NCBI RefSeq assembly: GCF_945890115.1
Contig: NZ_CAMDCK010000007.1
Location: 56,571-120,570, forward strand
DNA from: Sphingorhabdus sp. EL138
GTDB taxonomy: Bacteria; Pseudomonadota; Alphaproteobacteria; Sphingomonadales; Sphingomonadaceae
Direction: 5' to 3'
Length of the DNA stretch: 64,000 nt
Position numbers and translations under genes: made by a program. Below the pieces are notes generated by a model. That model made no database searches. It worked only from the letters and a program-made list of their open reading frames with translations, and was not told where the DNA came from. Below are positions 8,810-17,946 of the stretch, one piece after another; positions within the stretch are counted from its first letter, which is position 1; the number at the start of each line of letters is the position of its first letter.

Positions 8810-11800
8810 TCAGTGCACTAATGCCAAAACAGGCCCCAATGGTGCAAGCTCTACATTTTCGATACCGTCAATATTACGCAATTGGTCCAGCAAAGATGCA
8901 TCGATCTGGAAGCGGCGGCCAAGGACGATATGCACCCAGCGCCCGTCGGCAGTCCGGGTTTTAACGACCAATTCGCTTCGCCCGCCATCCAATGGCACGA
9001 CGATTTGCGCGAGCTGCGACATCGCTGTTTCATGCATCACATCCAACTGCATTTTTAGCCGCGACACGCTGGTGAGGCCGCTAAGGGCTTTGGCGCTTTT
9101 CACTGTAAAATTTGGCGTTTCATCGCCGGGCCGCATGTCCATTTCGCAATGAAGCAAAAGGCACTCCGCGTCTTTTGCCCACTCGGCAAGTTGTACGCCT
9201 ACCGCTTCGTCAAAACATCGCACCGAAAACTGCCCGCTATTGTCGGAAAAATCCGCAATCATAAACCGCTTGCCCTTGCGCGATTCGCGCCACCGCACGC
9301 CTTCAATCAATGCAGACATCGTGGCGGCGCGGCGGACACCTTCGGGGATTGGCCCGCTGTCCAGCCAGACGGCATAAGGTTTTGCGCCGTGGCTAATGGC
9401 CAGTGCTTCATATTGCGAGCAAGGATGTGCCGAGAAGTAAAACCCAAACGCGTCCTTTTCCTGATTCATTTGTTCGCCGGGTGCCCAATACAGGCTGCTA
9501 TCGATCCGTAGCGCCGCCATGTCGGACCCGCCCTCACCAAACAGGCCGCCCTGCCCACTATCGCGGGAATCGCGCGCGGATTGCGCTGCCGCCAAAAGTG
9601 TTTCCGCTGCGGCATGTACTGCGCCACGATTTGGTTCCAATGCATCAAAAGCCCCGGCAGCAGCAAGGTTTTCAAGGCTTCTGCGGTTGATCTGACTGGG
9701 ATCAACTCGGTTGGCAAAGTCATCAAGGCTTTTGAACAATCCCCCGGTCGCGCGTTCTGCCACCAATATTTCCATCGCCCGTTCGCCGACATTTTTGATG
9801 CCGCCCAACGCGTAACGCACCGCATGCTCCCCATGCGCGTTGGTCTCGACGGTAAATTCAGCCTCGCTGCTGTTGATGTCCGGCTGTAAACAGATGATAT
9901 CTAGCCTACGCATATCATCGATAAAGGTCGCAAGCTTGTCCGTTTGATGCATGTCAAAACACATGGAGGCAGCATAAAATTCTTCGGGGTGATGCGTTTT
10001 TAGCCAAGCAGTCTGATAAGCGAGCACAGCATAAGCGGCAGCATGGCTTTTGTTAAAACCGTAGCCCGCAAATTTGTCTATCAAGTCAAACAGCTCATTG
10101 GCGCGGTTGGGCGCGATATCGTGCGTGGCGCAGCCCGTAACGAAACGTTCGCGCTGGGCATCCATTTCGGCTTGAATCTTCTTACCCATTGCACGGCGAA
10201 GCAAATCTGCTTCCCCAAGGCTGTAGCCGGCCAAAATCTGTGCGGCTTGCATAACTTGTTCCTGGTAAACGAATATGCCGTAGGTTTCGTTCAATACAGG
10301 TTCCAGCAAAGGGTGCGGATATTCAATACTCTCCTCCCCATTTTTGCGGCGGCCAAACATCGGGATATTGTCCATTGGACCCGGACGATACAATGACACG
10401 AGCGCGATGATGTCCCCAAAGTTGGTAGGCTTCACCGCTGCAAGTGTTCGCCGCATCCCTTCGGATTCCAACTGGAACACGCCAACGGTGTCGCCCCTTT
10501 GTAGCAGTTCATACACCGCCGGATCATCATGCGGTAACAAGTCGAGATTGATCTCCACGCCGCGCTTGGCGAGCATCTGGCTGCCCTTTTGCAGGACAGA
10601 CAACGTTTTCAATCCCAAAAAGTCGAACTTAACAAGGCCAGCGCTCTCCACATATTTCATGTCGAATTGCGTAACCGGCATGTCCGAACGCGGGTCGCGA
10701 TATAAGGGCGCCAATTCCGATAATTCGCGGTCGCCAATAACAACACCAGCGGCATGTGTCGAACTGTGGCGCGGCAGGCCCTCCAGCTTCATAGCAAGGT
10801 CGAACAAACGTTTAACCTGCGCATCACGCCGATATTCTTCCCGCAACTCCGCCACGCCAGACAAAGCGCGTTTTAGATCCCACGGGTCAGCGGGCAGATT
10901 GGGTACTTGCTTGCACAGCCGGTCAACTTGGCCATAGCTCATCTGCAACACCCGCCCTGTGTCCCGCAGAACCGCGCGCGCCTTCAGCTTTCCAAAGGTG
11001 ATGATTTGCGCAACTTGGCGCGACCCATATTTTTTCTGCACATAACGAATGACTTCGCCACGGCGCGTTTCGCAAAAGTCGATGTCGAAGTCCGGCATTG
11101 ACACACGGTCGGGGTTTAGGAAACGTTCGAACAACAGGCCGAGCTTGATCGGGTCAAGATCGGTAATCGTTAGCGCCCAAGCGACCAGCGATCCTGCCCC
11201 CGATCCACGGCCCGGCCCTACGGCAATATCCTGTTCCTTCGCCCATTTGATGAAATCGGCAACGATTAAGAAGTAGCCCGGAAAGCCCATGGCGCAGATG
11301 ACATCGGCTTCAAACTTCAACCGGTCAAAATAGACTTGTCGTTCGGCAGGGTCCGTTATGCCCGCAATCTCGAGCCGCTTTTCCAGCCCAAGCCGTCCGT
11401 CTTCGCGCAATTGCGCGTCTTCAGCAGTTCGATCACCGGCAAGGCTGGGTAAAATTGGGCTGCGATAGGGCGCGAGTGCGGCGCAGCGTTGCGCAATGAC
11501 TAGGGTATTGGCCAAGGCTTCGGGGATATCGGCGAACAACTCGCCCATTTGCTTGCCCGTCTTAATCCACGTGTCGCGGCTACTTCTACGGCGGTCCTCG
11601 CTTTCGATATAGGCGCCGTCCGAGATGCACAGCATGGCGTCATGCGCGTCGAAGAAATCGGGTTCCGCAAAAAAGGCGGGGTTGGTGGCGACCAAGGGAA
11701 TATCGCGGGCGTAAGCAAGGTCGATCAGCGCGGCTTCTGCTGCGTCTTCAACCGCGTCGTTGCGCCTGCTGAGTTCGATATACAAACGGTCGGAAAACAG

Positions 11801-12286
11801 CGCCTGAAGACGCGTCAGGTAGCTGGATACGGCGTCATGCTGCCCTTCACTTAACAATCGGGCCAAAGCGCCCTCTGCGCCACCTGTAAGGGCGATCAGG
11901 CCGTCCTTATGATCTGCAAGCTGTTCCAGCGTGACATGTGCATCAAGATCCTCTGGACGGTCCAGATGCGCCATGGAAACCAATCGGCACAGATTGTTAT
12001 AACCGCTTTCATCTTGGGCAAATAATGGCAACCAGTCGCGGATGAACTTTCCATCGGACGTCGGCCGCCTGATTCCAAGCAACGCGCCAATGATAGGTTG
12101 CACACCGAAAGATTTCGCGCTGTCCTGAAACGGCATAACGCCGTACAGCCCGTTCCGGTCACAAATGGAAATAGCTGGAAAGCCAAGCTTCTTAGCGGTT
12201 TCGCCAATGGCCTTGGGTTCAATCGCGCCTTCCAATATGGTGTATGCGGAATACACGCGGAGCGGGACGAAGGGTACATAAGCCAT
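8810..12286 (-). CDS. dnaE: DNA polymerase III alpha subunit
   Basis: Replicative C-family polymerase of 1158 residues. Domains in order: N-terminal PHP domain (about 1-280), palm with GPGRGSGAGSLVAW and the catalytic aspartates in MPDFDIDFCE, thumb and fingers (HAAGVVI, GVFQLESEGMR), the HhH and beta-clamp-binding region, and a C-terminal OB fold. The PHP domain begins VPLRVYSAYT where exonuclease-competent homologues have HLRxHS, so its first metal-binding histidines are replaced; proofreading must come from a separate epsilon subunit. ATG 12286 is the only start that keeps the PHP strand intact. Encoded alone, between an acyl-CoA ligase and a peroxidase, with lolCD further upstream. Confidence 0.96.
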   Translation of the reverse strand: MAYVPFVPLRVYSAYTILEGAIEPKAIGETAKKLGFPAISICDRNGLYGVMPFQDSAKSFGVQPIIGALLGIRRPTSDGKFIRDWLPLFAQDESGYNNLCRLVSMAHLDRPEDLDAHVTLEQLADHKDGLIALTGGAEGALARLLSEGQHDAVSSYLTRLQALFSDRLYIELSRRNDAVEDAAEAALIDLAYARDIPLVATNPAFFAEPDFFDAHDAMLCISDGAYIESEDRRRSSRDTWIKTGKQMGELFADIPEALANTLVIAQRCAALAPYRSPILPSLAGDRTAEDAQLREDGRLGLEKRLEIAGITDPAERQVYFDRLKFEADVICAMGFPGYFLIVADFIKWAKEQDIAVGPGRGSGAGSLVAWALTITDLDPIKLGLLFERFLNPDRVSMPDFDIDFCETRRGEVIRYVQKKYGSRQVAQIITFGKLKARAVLRDTGRVLQMSYGQVDRLCKQVPNLPADPWDLKRALSGVAELREEYRRDAQVKRLFDLAMKLEGLPRHSSTHAAGVVIGDRELSELAPLYRDPRSDMPVTQFDMKYVESAGLVKFDFLGLKTLSVLQKGSQMLAKRGVEINLDLLPHDDPAVYELLQRGDTVGVFQLESEGMRRTLAAVKPTNFGDIIALVSLYRPGPMDNIPMFGRRKNGEESIEYPHPLLEPVLNETYGIFVYQEQVMQAAQILAGYSLGEADLLRRAMGKKIQAEMDAQRERFVTGCATHDIAPNRANELFDLIDKFAGYGFNKSHAAAYAVLAYQTAWLKTHHPEEFYAASMCFDMHQTDKLATFIDDMRRLDIICLQPDINSSEAEFTVETNAHGEHAVRYALGGIKNVGERAMEILVAERATGGLFKSLDDFANRVDPSQINRRSLENLAAAGAFDALEPNRGAVHAAAETLLAAAQSARDSRDSGQGGLFGEGGSDMAALRIDSSLYWAPGEQMNQEKDAFGFYFSAHPCSQYEALAISHGAKPYAVWLDSGPIPEGVRRAATMSALIEGVRWRESRKGKRFMIADFSDNSGQFSVRCFDEAVGVQLAEWAKDAECLLLHCEMDMRPGDETPNFTVKSAKALSGLTSVSRLKMQLDVMHETAMSQLAQIVVPLDGGRSELVVKTRTADGRWVHIVLGRRFQIDASLLDQLRNIDGIENVELAPLGPVLALVH

Positions 12287-12348
12287 GCCCCTTCGTTAGA
12301 ACACGGGCCTGATTCGACAAGGTCTGTTTTCGGCTAAGCTGTGGACAA

Positions 12349-12837
12349 TCAGGCTGCCTCGGCAAGCAATTTTTCAATGTCCTTTGCCAGCGCCTCTGGC
12401 TTTACCTGTGGACCGTGGCGGGCCACGACGTTTCCTTTTCGGTCCACAAGGAATTTGGTGAAGTTCCATTTGATACCGCGTGAACCCAACAGACCAGCTT
12501 GCTGCTGCTTTAGATAATGCCACAACGGATCTTCCTCCGTTCCATTGACATCGATTTTCGCCGCCAATGGAAAGGAGACATCATAAGTCAGCGAACAGAA
12601 ATTCTGAATTTCCTGCGCGTCGCCCGGTTCCTGCGCGCCGAACTGGTTACAGGGGAATGCAAGGATTTCGAGCCCCTGATCCTTATACTGGCGATAGAGC
12701 GCCTCAAGGCCCTTATATTGGGGCGTGAAGCCACATTTGGAGGCCGTGTTCACCACCAGCAACACCTTGCCCTGATGCGCGGCCATGGCCTCGGTCCCGC
12801 CGCCAGGCATTTTCACGGTAAAATCATATACTGACAT
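12349..12837 (-). CDS. Glutathione peroxidase family protein
   Basis: Thiol peroxidase of 162 residues that reduces hydroperoxides in the cytosol. The catalytic cysteine stands in NTASKCGFTPQY, and the tetrad partners are visible as Q in FPCNQFGAQEPG and W in KWNFTKFLV. The enzyme uses cysteine, not selenocysteine. A second cysteine in FPCNQF could serve as resolving residue, in which case thioredoxin is a likelier reductant than glutathione, as known for many bacterial members. It begins 15 bp after the lolD stop, so it probably belongs to the lolCD transcript. GGGGG precedes the ATG closely. Confidence 0.9.
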   Translation of the reverse strand: MSVYDFTVKMPGGGTEAMAAHQGKVLLVVNTASKCGFTPQYKGLEALYRQYKDQGLEILAFPCNQFGAQEPGDAQEIQNFCSLTYDVSFPLAAKIDVNGTEEDPLWHYLKQQQAGLLGSRGIKWNFTKFLVDRKGNVVARHGPQVKPEALAKDIEKLLAEAA

Positions 12838-12852
12838 AGACTGCCCCCTCGT

Positions 12853-13524
12853 TTAACCCAATTTACCGTCATGCAAACGCACGACGCGGTCCATTTTCGC
12901 CGCCAATCGTTCATTATGTGTGGCGACAATGGCAGATGACCCTTCTTCGCGCACCAGCGCCATAAATTCGCCCAGCACGATATCGGCGGTGTGCTCGTCC
13001 AGATTGCCGGTTGGTTCATCCGCCAACACCAGCTTGGGCCGGTTCGCCAATGCCCGCGCCACCGCGACGCGTTGTTGCTCTCCACCCGACAGCTTTGACG
13101 GGCGATGGTGTAGGCGTTCCGATAGCCCCAATTGCGTTAGCAAATAGGTCGCGCGTGCATGCGCCACATCGGACGCGGCATCCGAAATCAACTGCGGCAA
13201 AATCACATTTTCCAACGCGTCAAAATCCGGCAGAAGATGGTGAAACTGATAGACAAAGCCCAATTTTTGTCGGCGTATCTCCGTTTGGCGGTCAACACTC
13301 GCCGCGCTCACCTCTTCGCCATCCAATTTTATAGACCCTGAAAATCCACCTTCCAATAAGCCCACAGCCTGAAGCATAGTCGATTTGCCGGAACCGGACG
13401 GGCCAAGCAATGCGACAAGCTCACCTTTGGCAATGCTCAGGTCAACGCCGCGCAACACTTCTATGGTGACATCGCCTTGCACAAATTTGCGGCGAACATC
13501 GATAAGTTCCAGGATATTATTCAT
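12853..13524 (-). CDS. lolD: Lipoprotein-releasing ABC transporter ATPase
   Basis: ATPase of the LolCDE-type complex that extracts outer-membrane lipoproteins from the inner membrane. The 223-residue protein has Walker [11 protein letters not shown]-loop [10 protein letters not shown], signature [15 protein letters not shown], Walker [13 protein letters not shown] and the H-loop VATHNE. The open frame reaches 13629, but the ATG at 13524 overlaps the lolC stop within the eight bases ATGAATAA and matches family starts. The partner permease lies immediately upstream, which fixes the assignment to Lol rather than to a generic MacB or FtsE ATPase. Confidence 0.93.
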   Translation of the reverse strand: MNNILELIDVRRKFVQGDVTIEVLRGVDLSIAKGELVALLGPSGSGKSTMLQAVGLLEGGFSGSIKLDGEEVSAASVDRQTEIRRQKLGFVYQFHHLLPDFDALENVILPQLISDAASDVAHARATYLLTQLGLSERLHHRPSKLSGGEQQRVAVARALANRPKLVLADEPTGNLDEHTADIVLGEFMALVREEGSSAIVATHNERLAAKMDRVVRLHDGKLG

Positions 13525-14767
13525 AACGCAGCACCTGAACTGGGTCGGTACTGGCCGCCTTGAGCGCAGGGTACAAGGTTGCAAGGAAGCTGAACAGCAA
13601 TGCCAGCCCGCAGATTGCCAACACTTCAAACGGGTCCGTACGCGACGGCAGCTCGGTCAGGAATCGAATCGATGGGTCCCATAAATTCTGGCCCGTCACA
13701 AATTGAATGAAGTTCACGACCGATTGCCGGAAATACAGGAATATCGCCCCCAATATCATCCCCAAAACAATTCCGGATGCACCAATCAGCAAGCCGACCG
13801 TCATAAAAATCTTCAGCAGCGATTTGCGCGACGCGCCCATGGTCCGCAATATGGCAATGTCGCGGGTTTTGGCGCGCACAAGCATGATGAGTGATGACAA
13901 GATGTTGAACACCGCAACGAGCACGATGATCGACAAAACGACAAACATCGCAACCCGCTCGACCGCCAAAGCCTCAAACAAGGACGCATTCATGCTTTTC
14001 CAGTCGACAATTTGGCCCTTATTCTCAAGCTTAGGCAATAATGGCAGAAGAATTTCATTCACCTTGTCTGGGTTTTCCGTCTTGATTTCGATCATGCCGA
14101 TTTCATCACCCATCAGCATCAGGACCTGCGCACGTTCAATGGGCATAACAACGAACGCCTCGTCATAATCATACACGCCCACCTCAAAAATTGCCGCAAC
14201 CTCATAAGAAATCTCACGCGGCACGGTGCCAAATGGCGTGGTGCGACCGGCGGGGTTGATGATCGTGACGCTCTGCCCAACCTGAACCCCAAGTTTTTGG
14301 GCGAGCCGCGATCCAATCGCAACCTTATCCTCATTGGCGTTTAATCTGCGCAAATCGCCGGCGACAGTCTTTCCCTTCAACGTGTCGTTTCTCAGGATAT
14401 CATTCACCGACATGCCGCGCGCCAATATCGCCTCAACGCGGCCATTGAAGGTTGTCAGCAAGGGTTGCTCAATCAACGCCGTTGCATCGGTGACGCCCTC
14501 TGTTTGCTTCACGTCGGTGAGGATTTGACGCCAATCCTGCAGGCGACCGCCATAGCCTTGCACCACGGCATGCCCGTTCAGGCCAACGATCTTGTCAAAT
14601 AATTCGGCGCGAAAGCCGTTCATGACGCTCATCACAATGATTAACGCCGCGACACCCAATGCAACCGCGACCAAGCTGATGCTGGCAACGAGGAAAATAA
14701 AGCCCTCGCCCTTGCCCGGAAGCAAATACCGGCGTGCGACCATGCGTTCATATCGCGACAATATCAT
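13517..14767 (-). CDS. lolC: Lipoprotein-releasing system transmembrane protein LolC/LolE family
   Basis: Inner-membrane permease of the lipoprotein export complex, 416 residues. One transmembrane segment near residue 25-50 ([16 protein letters not shown]) is followed by a large periplasmic MacB-like domain with the motif [19 protein letters not shown] VAIGSRLAQ, and three segments near the C-terminus, the arrangement of the FtsX/LolE fold. Only one permease gene is present, so the complex is probably built from two copies, as in organisms with a LolF-type subunit. ATG 14767 ([15 protein letters not shown]) is preferred over the open frame start at 14857, since it gives the usual short cytoplasmic lead. 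The ribosome binding site is weak. Confidence 0.88.
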   Translation of the reverse strand: MILSRYERMVARRYLLPGKGEGFIFLVASISLVAVALGVAALIIVMSVMNGFRAELFDKIVGLNGHAVVQGYGGRLQDWRQILTDVKQTEGVTDATALIEQPLLTTFNGRVEAILARGMSVNDILRNDTLKGKTVAGDLRRLNANEDKVAIGSRLAQKLGVQVGQSVTIINPAGRTTPFGTVPREISYEVAAIFEVGVYDYDEAFVVMPIERAQVLMLMGDEIGMIEIKTENPDKVNEILLPLLPKLENKGQIVDWKSMNASLFEALAVERVAMFVVLSIIVLVAVFNILSSLIMLVRAKTRDIAILRTMGASRKSLLKIFMTVGLLIGASGIVLGMILGAIFLYFRQSVVNFIQFVTGQNLWDPSIRFLTELPSRTDPFEVLAICGLALLFSFLATLYPALKAASTDPVQVLRYE

Positions 14768-14951
14768 GTGCGGGCACTCATCGATGGTTTCGGCATAGGC
14801 TGTTCTTAGGTTCCGCCATGACGACTGGCAAGTATTGTTGCAGCGGCGCAACAGCATTTGAAAAAGCGTTGGCCAGAGTCTGGTTCCGTTTGCAAACCGA
14901 ATAGCAAAAGATGATGCAGTGCTAGATCGCGTCGGATACCCGAAATGGCCG

Positions 14952-15066
14952 ATGGTTCAGGGAGAAAAATCAGACCCGCCGGTGGGGACCGGCAGAGGAC
15001 TGAAACCATGCGCTGAAAAAGCTGCAAAGCGAGGCCGTTCGGAAATTCCGGGCGGCCTTGTTTTTT
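14952..15066 (+). ncRNA. Candidate structured RNA of unknown function
   Basis: No protein gene fits here. On the plus strand 14952-14960 (ATGGTTCAG) pairs with 15000-15009 (CTGAAACCAT, one bulged A). It encloses a perfect six-pair hairpin, GCCGGT at 14978 and ACCGGC at 14988 with a GGGG loop. A strong intrinsic terminator follows at 15032-15066. This nested stem plus terminator resembles a small RNA or a terminated leader. It does not match the consensus of any riboswitch that I know. The transcript start was not found. The downstream hsp20 has its own promoter, so this looks like a separate unit. Confidence 0.45.
15032..15066 (+). terminator. Strong rho-independent terminator
   Basis: AGGCCGTTCGGAA at 15032-15044 pairs with TTCCGGGCGGCCT at 15046-15058 (thirteen pairs with two G-T, the innermost opening to form the loop), followed by TTGTTTTTT. 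It closes the candidate RNA above and separates it from the hsp20 promoter. Confidence 0.85.
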
Positions 15067-15110
15067 GTCCGGTGGACATTGCAGACGATTTTTTGTCGTG
15101 ATTTTTTAGC

Positions 15111-15138
15111 CTTGCATTTTTTCCGGTACATCCCATCT
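15111..15138 (+). promoter_or_regulatory. Sigma-32 (RpoH)-type heat-shock promoter of hsp20
   Basis: CTTG at 15111-15114 and CCCATCT at 15132-15138 are separated by 17 bases. This matches the alphaproteobacterial RpoH pattern of CTTG, 17-18 bases, CYTATNT with one mismatch. Transcription would begin near 15145 and give an hsp20 leader of about 90 nt, a usual ROSE leader length. Confidence 0.65.
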
Positions 15139-15144
15139 TGCCAG

Positions 15145-15236
15145 TCGGAGGCCGAAAGGCTCCAAAACGAACATGCTGGCCGCTGCATTTGTGGGGTTAG
15201 CGACGAACCAAATTGCTTGAAGGAGAATTTGTAATG
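15145..15236 (+). promoter_or_regulatory. ROSE-type RNA thermometer in the hsp20 leader
   Basis: The last hairpin, 15210-15230, pairs AAATT with AATTT around TTGCTTGAAGGAGA. The conserved TTGCT lies opposite the AGGAG ribosome binding site, leaving a G opposite a G. This is the defining feature of ROSE elements, where the anti-Shine-Dalgarno strand UUGCU melts on heating. The start codon is three bases beyond the stem. Upstream leader bases 15153-15175 can form another hairpin (GGAGGCC and GGCTCC). The position before a small heat-shock gene and a heat-shock promoter agrees with the family. Confidence 0.7.
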
Positions 15237-15719
15237 ACGCGTTTTGATTTTACACCTTATCGCCGGAACACTGTTGGCTTTGACCGCCTTTTCGAGCTGC
15301 TCGAAACCACAGGCCGTGCCGCGCAAAATGAAAATTACCCCCCGTTCAACATCGAGCGCACGGGTGAGAATGATTATAAGATCACTGTCGCCGTTGCGGG
15401 GTTCAAGACCGATGAGATCGACATAGTTGCGCAGCAAAATTTGCTAATTGTGACCGGCAGCAAGCAGTCAGAAAGTAATGATAATCGCGATTTTCTGCAT
15501 ATGGGCATCGCCAACCGGAACTTCGAACGCCGGTTTCAACTGGCCGATCACATTCATGTGATCGATGCGGACATGGCCGACGGTCTTTTGATTATCACCC
15601 TATTGCGGGAAGTGCCCGAAGCGTTGAAGCCGCGCAAAATTGCGATTGGCGCAAAAACCACGCCTACGGTCATTGAACATGATGACGCGCCCAAGAAAAA
15701 AGGGCCGCAAGCTGCTTAA
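15234..15719 (+). CDS. Small heat-shock protein (Hsp20/IbpA family)
   Basis: ATP-independent holdase chaperone that binds unfolding cytosolic proteins. The 161-residue protein has a short N-terminal arm (TRFDFTPYRRNTVGFDRLFELL), an alpha-crystallin domain with YPPFNIERTGENDYKITVAVAGF at its start and DGLLIITLLREVPE closing it, and a C-terminal extension containing an I-x-I-like KIAIG. ATG 15234 is fixed by AAGGAG seven bases upstream; an ATG-less extension to 15213 runs through the leader. Expression is probably controlled both by sigma-32 and by the RNA thermometer. A good terminator follows at 15732. Confidence 0.93.
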   Translation: MTRFDFTPYRRNTVGFDRLFELLETTGRAAQNENYPPFNIERTGENDYKITVAVAGFKTDEIDIVAQQNLLIVTGSKQSESNDNRDFLHMGIANRNFERRFQLADHIHVIDADMADGLLIITLLREVPEALKPRKIAIGAKTTPTVIEHDDAPKKKGPQAA

Positions 15720-15731
15720 ACATTAAAATAT

Positions 15732-15764
15732 GGGGCGGCAGAATAAGACCTGCCGCTCCTTTTT
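15732..15764 (+). terminator. Rho-independent terminator after hsp20
   Basis: GGGGCGGCAG (15732-15741) pairs with CTGCCGCTCC (15750-15759) with one G-T pair, loop AATAAGAC, followed by TTTTT. It lies between convergent hsp20 and pyrG. The opposite strand has only ATATTTT after the stem, so termination of pyrG there is possible but weaker. Confidence 0.85.
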
Positions 15765-15767
15765 ATA

Positions 15768-17402
15768 TTATACCAAGCGACTCTGTTTCAACGCCGCTTT
15801 AACAAAGCTGGCGAATAAAGGGTGCGGCGCAAAGGGGCGTGATTTCAATTCCGGGTGGAACTGCACGCCGATAAACCATGGATGGTCGGGACGTTCGACA
15901 ATCTCGGGCAATTCGCCATCGGGCGACATGCCGCTGAACACCAACCCGCCCTGCTCCAGCGCATCCTTATAATGGACATTCACTTCGTAACGGTGGCGAT
16001 GCCGCTCGGATATGTTCTTGCTGCCATAAATCGAAGCCACATGGCTGTTACCATCCAGCACGGCATCATAAGCGCCAAGCCGCATTGTGCCGCCCATATC
16101 GCCACCGGTTTCGCGCTTTTGAATACCCTCTTGGCTCATCCATTCGGTGATGATGCCTACGATGGGTTCTTTGGTAGGGCCAAATTCCGTGCTGGATGCG
16201 CCCGACAGGCCTGCGGTGTTCCGTGCGCCCTCGATACATGCCATTTGCATGCCCAGGCAGATGCCAAAAAAGGGCACCTGACGTTCGCGAGCGAATTTAA
16301 CTGCGGCAATCTTGCCTTCGGAGCCGCGTTCCCCAAATCCGCCCGGGACCAAAATCGCGTTCATAGGCTCAAGCGCTGTGGCAATGTCCTCTTCGGATTG
16401 TTCGAACAATTCGGCGTCAATCCATTTGATGTTGACCTTTACGCGATTGGACAAACCGCCATGCGTCAAAGCTTCGTTCAGCGATTTATAGGCGTCGGCA
16501 AGACCAACATATTTGCCGACAACGCCGATGGTTACTTCGCCTTCGGGGTTGGATTGCCGGTCGATGATATCGTCCCAACGGCCCAGATCAGGCTCGCCTT
16601 CCGATTCAAGGCCAAATGCCCGAAGCACTTCATTATCAAGGCCTTCGTTATGATATTGCAGGGGCACAGCATAAATGCTCTTTGCATCCAAAGCTGGGAT
16701 CACTGCCTCTTTGCGCACATTACAAAATGCCGCAATCTTAGCGCGCTCTGCCTCGGGCAGTGGATGTTCGCAGCGGCACAGCAACACATCAGGTTGAATA
16801 CCCAAGGATGTCAGTTCACGCACGCTATGCTGCGTGGGCTTCGTCTTCAACTCACCGGCTGCGGCAATATACGGCACCAAGGTCACATGCACGGACAAGG
16901 TCCGTTCGCGGCCCAGCTCGTTGCGCAACTGGCGAATGGCCTCAATAAACGGCAGCGATTCGATATCGCCAACGGTGCCGCCGATTTCGCACAGAACGAA
17001 ATCCATGTCTTGTGTCTCGGCCTTGGCGAATTCTTTAATGGCGTCGGTGACGTGCGGGATGACCTGCACAGTGGCGCCAAGATAATCACCACGGCGCTCT
17101 TTTTGGATGATATTCTGATAAATGCGGCCCGACGTAATATTGTCCGACTGCCGCGCCGAAACGCCAGTGAAGCGTTCATAATGGCCAAGGTCGAGGTCGG
17201 TCTCTGCCCCGTCATCGGTCACATAGACTTCGCCATGTTGATATGGCGACATCGTGCCTGGATCGACATTTAAATAAGGGTCGAACTTCCGGATGCGGAC
17301 GCGATAGCCGCGCGCTTGCAAAAGGGCGGCAAGCGATGCCGCCATAAGACCTTTGCCAAGCGAGGAAACCACGCCACCGGTGATAAAAATGAACCGTGTC
17401 AT
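15768..17402 (-). CDS. pyrG: CTP synthase
   Basis: Converts UTP to CTP with glutamine as nitrogen donor. The 544-residue protein starts [25 protein letters not shown] (P-loop of the synthetase domain). [21 protein letters not shown] and the CTP/UTP site [10 protein letters not shown] follow. The class I glutamine amidotransferase domain has its nucleophile cysteine near residue 381 in GICLGMQMA and the His-Glu pair in [10 protein letters not shown] at the C-terminus. It lies downstream of tpiA and secG in the same direction, with about 100 bp between secG and pyrG. A 472-residue open frame on the opposite strand is only a shadow. Confidence 0.97.
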   Translation of the reverse strand: MTRFIFITGGVVSSLGKGLMAASLAALLQARGYRVRIRKFDPYLNVDPGTMSPYQHGEVYVTDDGAETDLDLGHYERFTGVSARQSDNITSGRIYQNIIQKERRGDYLGATVQVIPHVTDAIKEFAKAETQDMDFVLCEIGGTVGDIESLPFIEAIRQLRNELGRERTLSVHVTLVPYIAAAGELKTKPTQHSVRELTSLGIQPDVLLCRCEHPLPEAERAKIAAFCNVRKEAVIPALDAKSIYAVPLQYHNEGLDNEVLRAFGLESEGEPDLGRWDDIIDRQSNPEGEVTIGVVGKYVGLADAYKSLNEALTHGGLSNRVKVNIKWIDAELFEQSEEDIATALEPMNAILVPGGFGERGSEGKIAAVKFARERQVPFFGICLGMQMACIEGARNTAGLSGASSTEFGPTKEPIVGIITEWMSQEGIQKRETGGDMGGTMRLGAYDAVLDGNSHVASIYGSKNISERHRHRYEVNVHYKDALEQGGLVFSGMSPDGELPEIVERPDHPWFIGVQFHPELKSRPFAPHPLFASFVKAALKQSRLV

Positions 17403-17501
17403 GGGAGAGAAGGCTTAAGCTATCTTTGCACCAAAACACAAGCGCGCGAATCCGGCAGATGAAAATTAACCTGTGTAAAACGGTATTTCCGACCGAAACG
17501 A

Positions 17502-17867
17502 TTATTTGTCGAGTGGGACTTCGGTTGCGGGCGCAGGGGCCGCAGGCGTCGCAGTCGCAGGTGCATTCGTCACTGGCGCAGTCGGCGTTGCAGGCACTTC
17601 GGTCCGTTGCAAGCTATTGTCGATTTCACCGCTATTGCCCTTTTGCGCAGCAACGAACGCCAGTGATATCGACAGCAGGATGAACAAGGTCGCCAATATC
17701 GTGGTTGTGCGGGTCAAAAAATCTGCAGCCCCGCGGGCTGACATAAGGCCCGACGGGCTTCCCCCCATGCCCAAGCCGCCGCCTTCAGAACGCTGCATCA
17801 AAATGACGCCAACGAGCGATGCTGCGATAATGGCCTGAACAACGATGAGAAAATGAAAAATGCCCAT
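17502..17867 (-). CDS. secG: Preprotein translocase subunit SecG
   Basis: Accessory membrane subunit of the SecYEG protein-export channel. The 121-residue product has two transmembrane helices (FHFLIVVQAIIAASLVGVIL and ILATLFILLSISLAFVAAQ) around the conserved loop MQRSEGGGLGMGG and MSARGAADFLTRTT. ATG 17867 starts directly before helix 1, which suits the family better than an open-frame start at 17918. The last 40 residues form a Pro/Ala/Thr-rich tail, common in alphaproteobacterial SecG and not needed for the membrane core. It sits between tpiA and pyrG. Confidence 0.93.
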   Translation of the reverse strand: MGIFHFLIVVQAIIAASLVGVILMQRSEGGGLGMGGSPSGLMSARGAADFLTRTTTILATLFILLSISLAFVAAQKGNSGEIDNSLQRTEVPATPTAPVTNAPATATPAAPAPATEVPLDK

Positions 17868-17946
17868 GAGAAAAATTCCGAATATAAGAGGCGATGTGCC
17901 AAAGATTATGGCGCCCACATAGCGAGCGCATCCACATTCTTCAATG

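Noticed and set aside
15855..17273. 472-residue open frame on the plus strand
   Set aside because: It is antisense to the certain pyrG gene, has no family motif, and arises from the codon bias of pyrG.
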